A stretch of 45,200 nucleotides of DNA, from positions 1 to 45,200 of the forward strand of contig JAUNWX010000016.1 in assembly GCA_030540075.1 (NCBI GenBank), given 5' to 3'. The position numbers and the translations under genes were made by a program. Shown here in pieces: positions 43,817 to 45,200 of the stretch. Origin of the DNA: Lachnospiraceae bacterium. Its GTDB lineage: Bacteria > Bacillota > Clostridia > Lachnospirales > Lachnospiraceae. Positions within the stretch are counted from its first letter, which is position 1. Every line of letters starts with the position of its first letter. The notes under the pieces were generated by a model. The model was not told the DNA's origin. It saw only the letters and a program-made list of their open reading frames with translations, and searched no databases.

Positions 43817-44899
43817 TTATCGGTTATTCTTCTCGAATGCATCCATGAACTCGACGAGCTTTACGACGCCCTCCTGCGGCATCGCGTTATAGAGCGATGC
43901 GCGCATACCACCGACGGTGCGGTGTCCCTTCAGGTTCTTGAAGCCGGCTGCGGATGCCTCTGCGATGAACTTTGCATCGAGGTCTGCATCACCGGTGATG
44001 AACGGGATATTCATGAGGGAACGATCCTTCGGTGCGACGGTGCCGCGGAACATCGCCGACTGGTCGAGGTAATCATACAGAATCTTCGCCTTCTGCTCGT
44101 TCCGCTCCTTCATCACGCCGAGGCCGCCCATCTCCTTCAGCCACTTGAACACGAGACCGCATACATAGATGTTGTAGCATGGCGGCGTGTTGTACAGGGA
44201 CTTCGCATCAGCATGGGTCTTGTAACGAAGCATAGTCGGGGTGCCCGGAAGCACATCCTCACGGATGAGGTCGTCACGGATCACGACGATGGTCACGCCG
44301 GCCGGGCCGACGTTCTTCTGCACACCGCCCCAGAGGACACCGTACTTCGAAACATCCATCGGCTCGCTCAGGAACATGGAGGAGACGTCGGATACGAGAT
44401 CCTTGCCCTTCGTGTTCGGAAGCTCACGGATCGTGGTTCCGTAGATCGTGTTGTTCTGGCAAATGTATACATAATCTGCGTCATCGTCGATGTCGAGGTT
44501 CTGAAGATCCGGGATATAGCTGAAGGTCTTGTCGGCCGAGCTTGCGACCACGTTCACCTTTCCGTACATCTCCGCTTCCTTCGCGGCCTTCTTCGCCCAC
44601 TGGCCTGTCACGATGTAATCGGCCACACCATGGCGCATCAGGTTCATCGGCACCATCGCAAACTGGGTGTTTCCTCCGCCCTGCAGAAACAGTACCTTAT
44701 AATTATCCGGTACGCCCAGCAGCTCTCTGAAATCTGCCTCGGCGGTATCGATGATCGCCTGAAAGTCCTTGGAGCGATGAGACATCTCCATCACGGACAT
44801 CCCGCATCCATGATAATCCAGCATCTCCGCCGCTGCTGTCCGAAGAACCTCCTCCGGTAAAACTGCTGGTCCCGCACTGAAATTATAGACTCTGCTCAT
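43817..44899 (-). CDS. serC: Phosphoserine aminotransferase
   Basis: PLP-dependent class V aminotransferase making O-phosphoserine from 3-phosphohydroxypyruvate. It begins VYNFSAGPAVLPEEVL, carries FLQGGGNTQFAMVPMNL, the PLP-contacting D171 in LVSDVSSMF, the Schiff-base K195 in GGVQKNVGPAG, and ends with GGMRASLYNAMP. 360 residues is the standard length. AAAGGAG lies 6 nt before the ATG. First gene of serC-serA-hppA-DUF1015. Confidence 0.96.
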   Translation of the reverse strand: MSRVYNFSAGPAVLPEEVLRTAAAEMLDYHGCGMSVMEMSHRSKDFQAIIDTAEADFRELLGVPDNYKVLFLQGGGNTQFAMVPMNLMRHGVADYIVTGQWAKKAAKEAEMYGKVNVVASSADKTFSYIPDLQNLDIDDDADYVYICQNNTIYGTTIRELPNTKGKDLVSDVSSMFLSEPMDVSKYGVLWGGVQKNVGPAGVTIVVIRDDLIREDVLPGTPTMLRYKTHADAKSLYNTPPCYNIYVCGLVFKWLKEMGGLGVMKERNEQKAKILYDYLDQSAMFRGTVAPKDRSLMNIPFITGDADLDAKFIAEASAAGFKNLKGHRTVGGMRASLYNAMPQEGVVKLVEFMDAFEKNNR

Positions 44900-44982
44900 C
44901 GCTATCTCCTTTGAATCGTGTATTTGAATGTTTCCCTTGGTTAGGCATATGATAGCACTGACCAGCTTTATGTAGTATATAA

Positions 44983-45011
44983 ATTATTTTTATGTATCAG
45001 CTTTTGTACAA
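44983..45011 (-). promoter_or_regulatory. Candidate serC promoter
   Basis: On the minus strand TTGTAC (45006-45011), 17 bp, AATAAT (44983-44988), in an A/T-rich stretch about 80 nt before serC. Other -10-like hexamers nearby (TATACT, TATCAT) lack a spaced -35 box. Confidence 0.35.
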
Positions 45012-45025
45012 TCCAGAAAGAAACA

Positions 45026-45124
45026 GGGGTCAGACCCTCTTCTGCATCTCCCGGGAATTTCAGGGGTCTGACCCCTTTCTGTATGCCGGAAAGAGGTCAT
45101 TTAATTTAAGCGGGGTCTGACCCC
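45026..45124. repeat. Cluster of three GGGGTC-N-GACCCC palindromes
   Basis: Three near-identical short palindromes: GGGGTCAGACCCT (45026-45038), AGGGGTCTGACCCCT (45062-45076) and GGGGTCTGACCCC (45112-45124), spaced about 36 and 50 bp apart. This motif recalls the REP-like repeats linked to Y1 tyrosine transposases of the IS200/RAYT type in many bacteria (from memory). No transposase gene is inside the window. Confidence 0.65.
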
Positions 45125-45149
45125 CTGGCCTCTCAGGAGTTCTTTGGGC

Positions 45150-45179
45150 GCGAAAAAGCCCGGTGCAGATGCACCGGGC
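45150..45179 (-). terminator. Terminator of a minus-strand gene beyond the right edge
   Basis: GCCCGGTGC (45158-45166) / GCACCGGGC (45171-45179) with loop AGAT; on the minus strand TTTTTCGCG follows. Confidence 0.75.
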
Positions 45180-45200
45180 GAAATATGTTCCTACGCGGAC

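Overview
The window reads as ordinary chromosome from a fairly G+C-rich member of the Clostridia, most likely Lachnospiraceae. The reasons are the FchA/FolD pair, the ScpA/ScpB genes, a DUF4364 protein, the serC-serA-hppA-DUF1015 neighbourhood, a K+-dependent-type membrane pyrophosphatase, a CarD-like factor and the DUF5716/5717-like cluster. Family placement is inference. I see no rRNA, tRNA, CRISPR array, prophage or transposase gene.

Layout, left to right. (1) 142-4535: feoA followed by a GGDEF-GGDEF-EAL protein, then cstA, all on the minus strand. (2) 4826-8623: thiamin salvage operon thiE-thiD-thiW-thiM (minus), led by a TPP riboswitch with a terminator. (3) 8868-10620: fchA-folD (plus), one-carbon metabolism. 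(4) 10661-17428: arginine genes argH, argG, argJ, argB, argD (minus); argH is separated from argG by a repeat and a new promoter and instead follows a gtrA-yfhO cell-envelope glycosylation pair (17458-20667). (5) 20972-22692: a carD-like gene with an apparent one-base shift at a T7 tract, rlmH, and a secreted cell-wall-binding-repeat protein just after valS. (6) 22712-30817: valS behind a tight three-gene operon of unknown function (large alpha-solenoid protein, HSP70/actin-like protein, TPR-like protein), with a divergent DUF4364 gene. (7) 30896-36630: aspartate aminotransferase, dut plus a TPR lipoprotein, a metallophosphoesterase-scpA-scpB unit, and a small HTH protein. (8) 36743-44899: ftsH, then serC-serA-hppA-DUF1015. 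The right edge has three copies of a GGGGTCTGACCCC-type palindrome and the terminator of a gene outside the window.

The most unusual content is non-coding. Three intergenic copies (2472-2703, 8620-8855, 15851-16082) of a 232-236 bp element fold into the same six-helix rod. The helix sequences differ between copies but the pairing is kept by matching changes on both sides, while the internal loop and apical loop are conserved in sequence. I do not recognise it as a known RNA or repeat family. Copy 2 touches the thi promoter, and copies 1 and 3 begin at or just after the stop codons of cstA and argH. Other leads are the chaperone-like three-gene operon, the carD T-tract, the apparent split of dehydrogenase and cyclohydrolase activities between FolD and FchA, and a four-cysteine insertion in ThiM.
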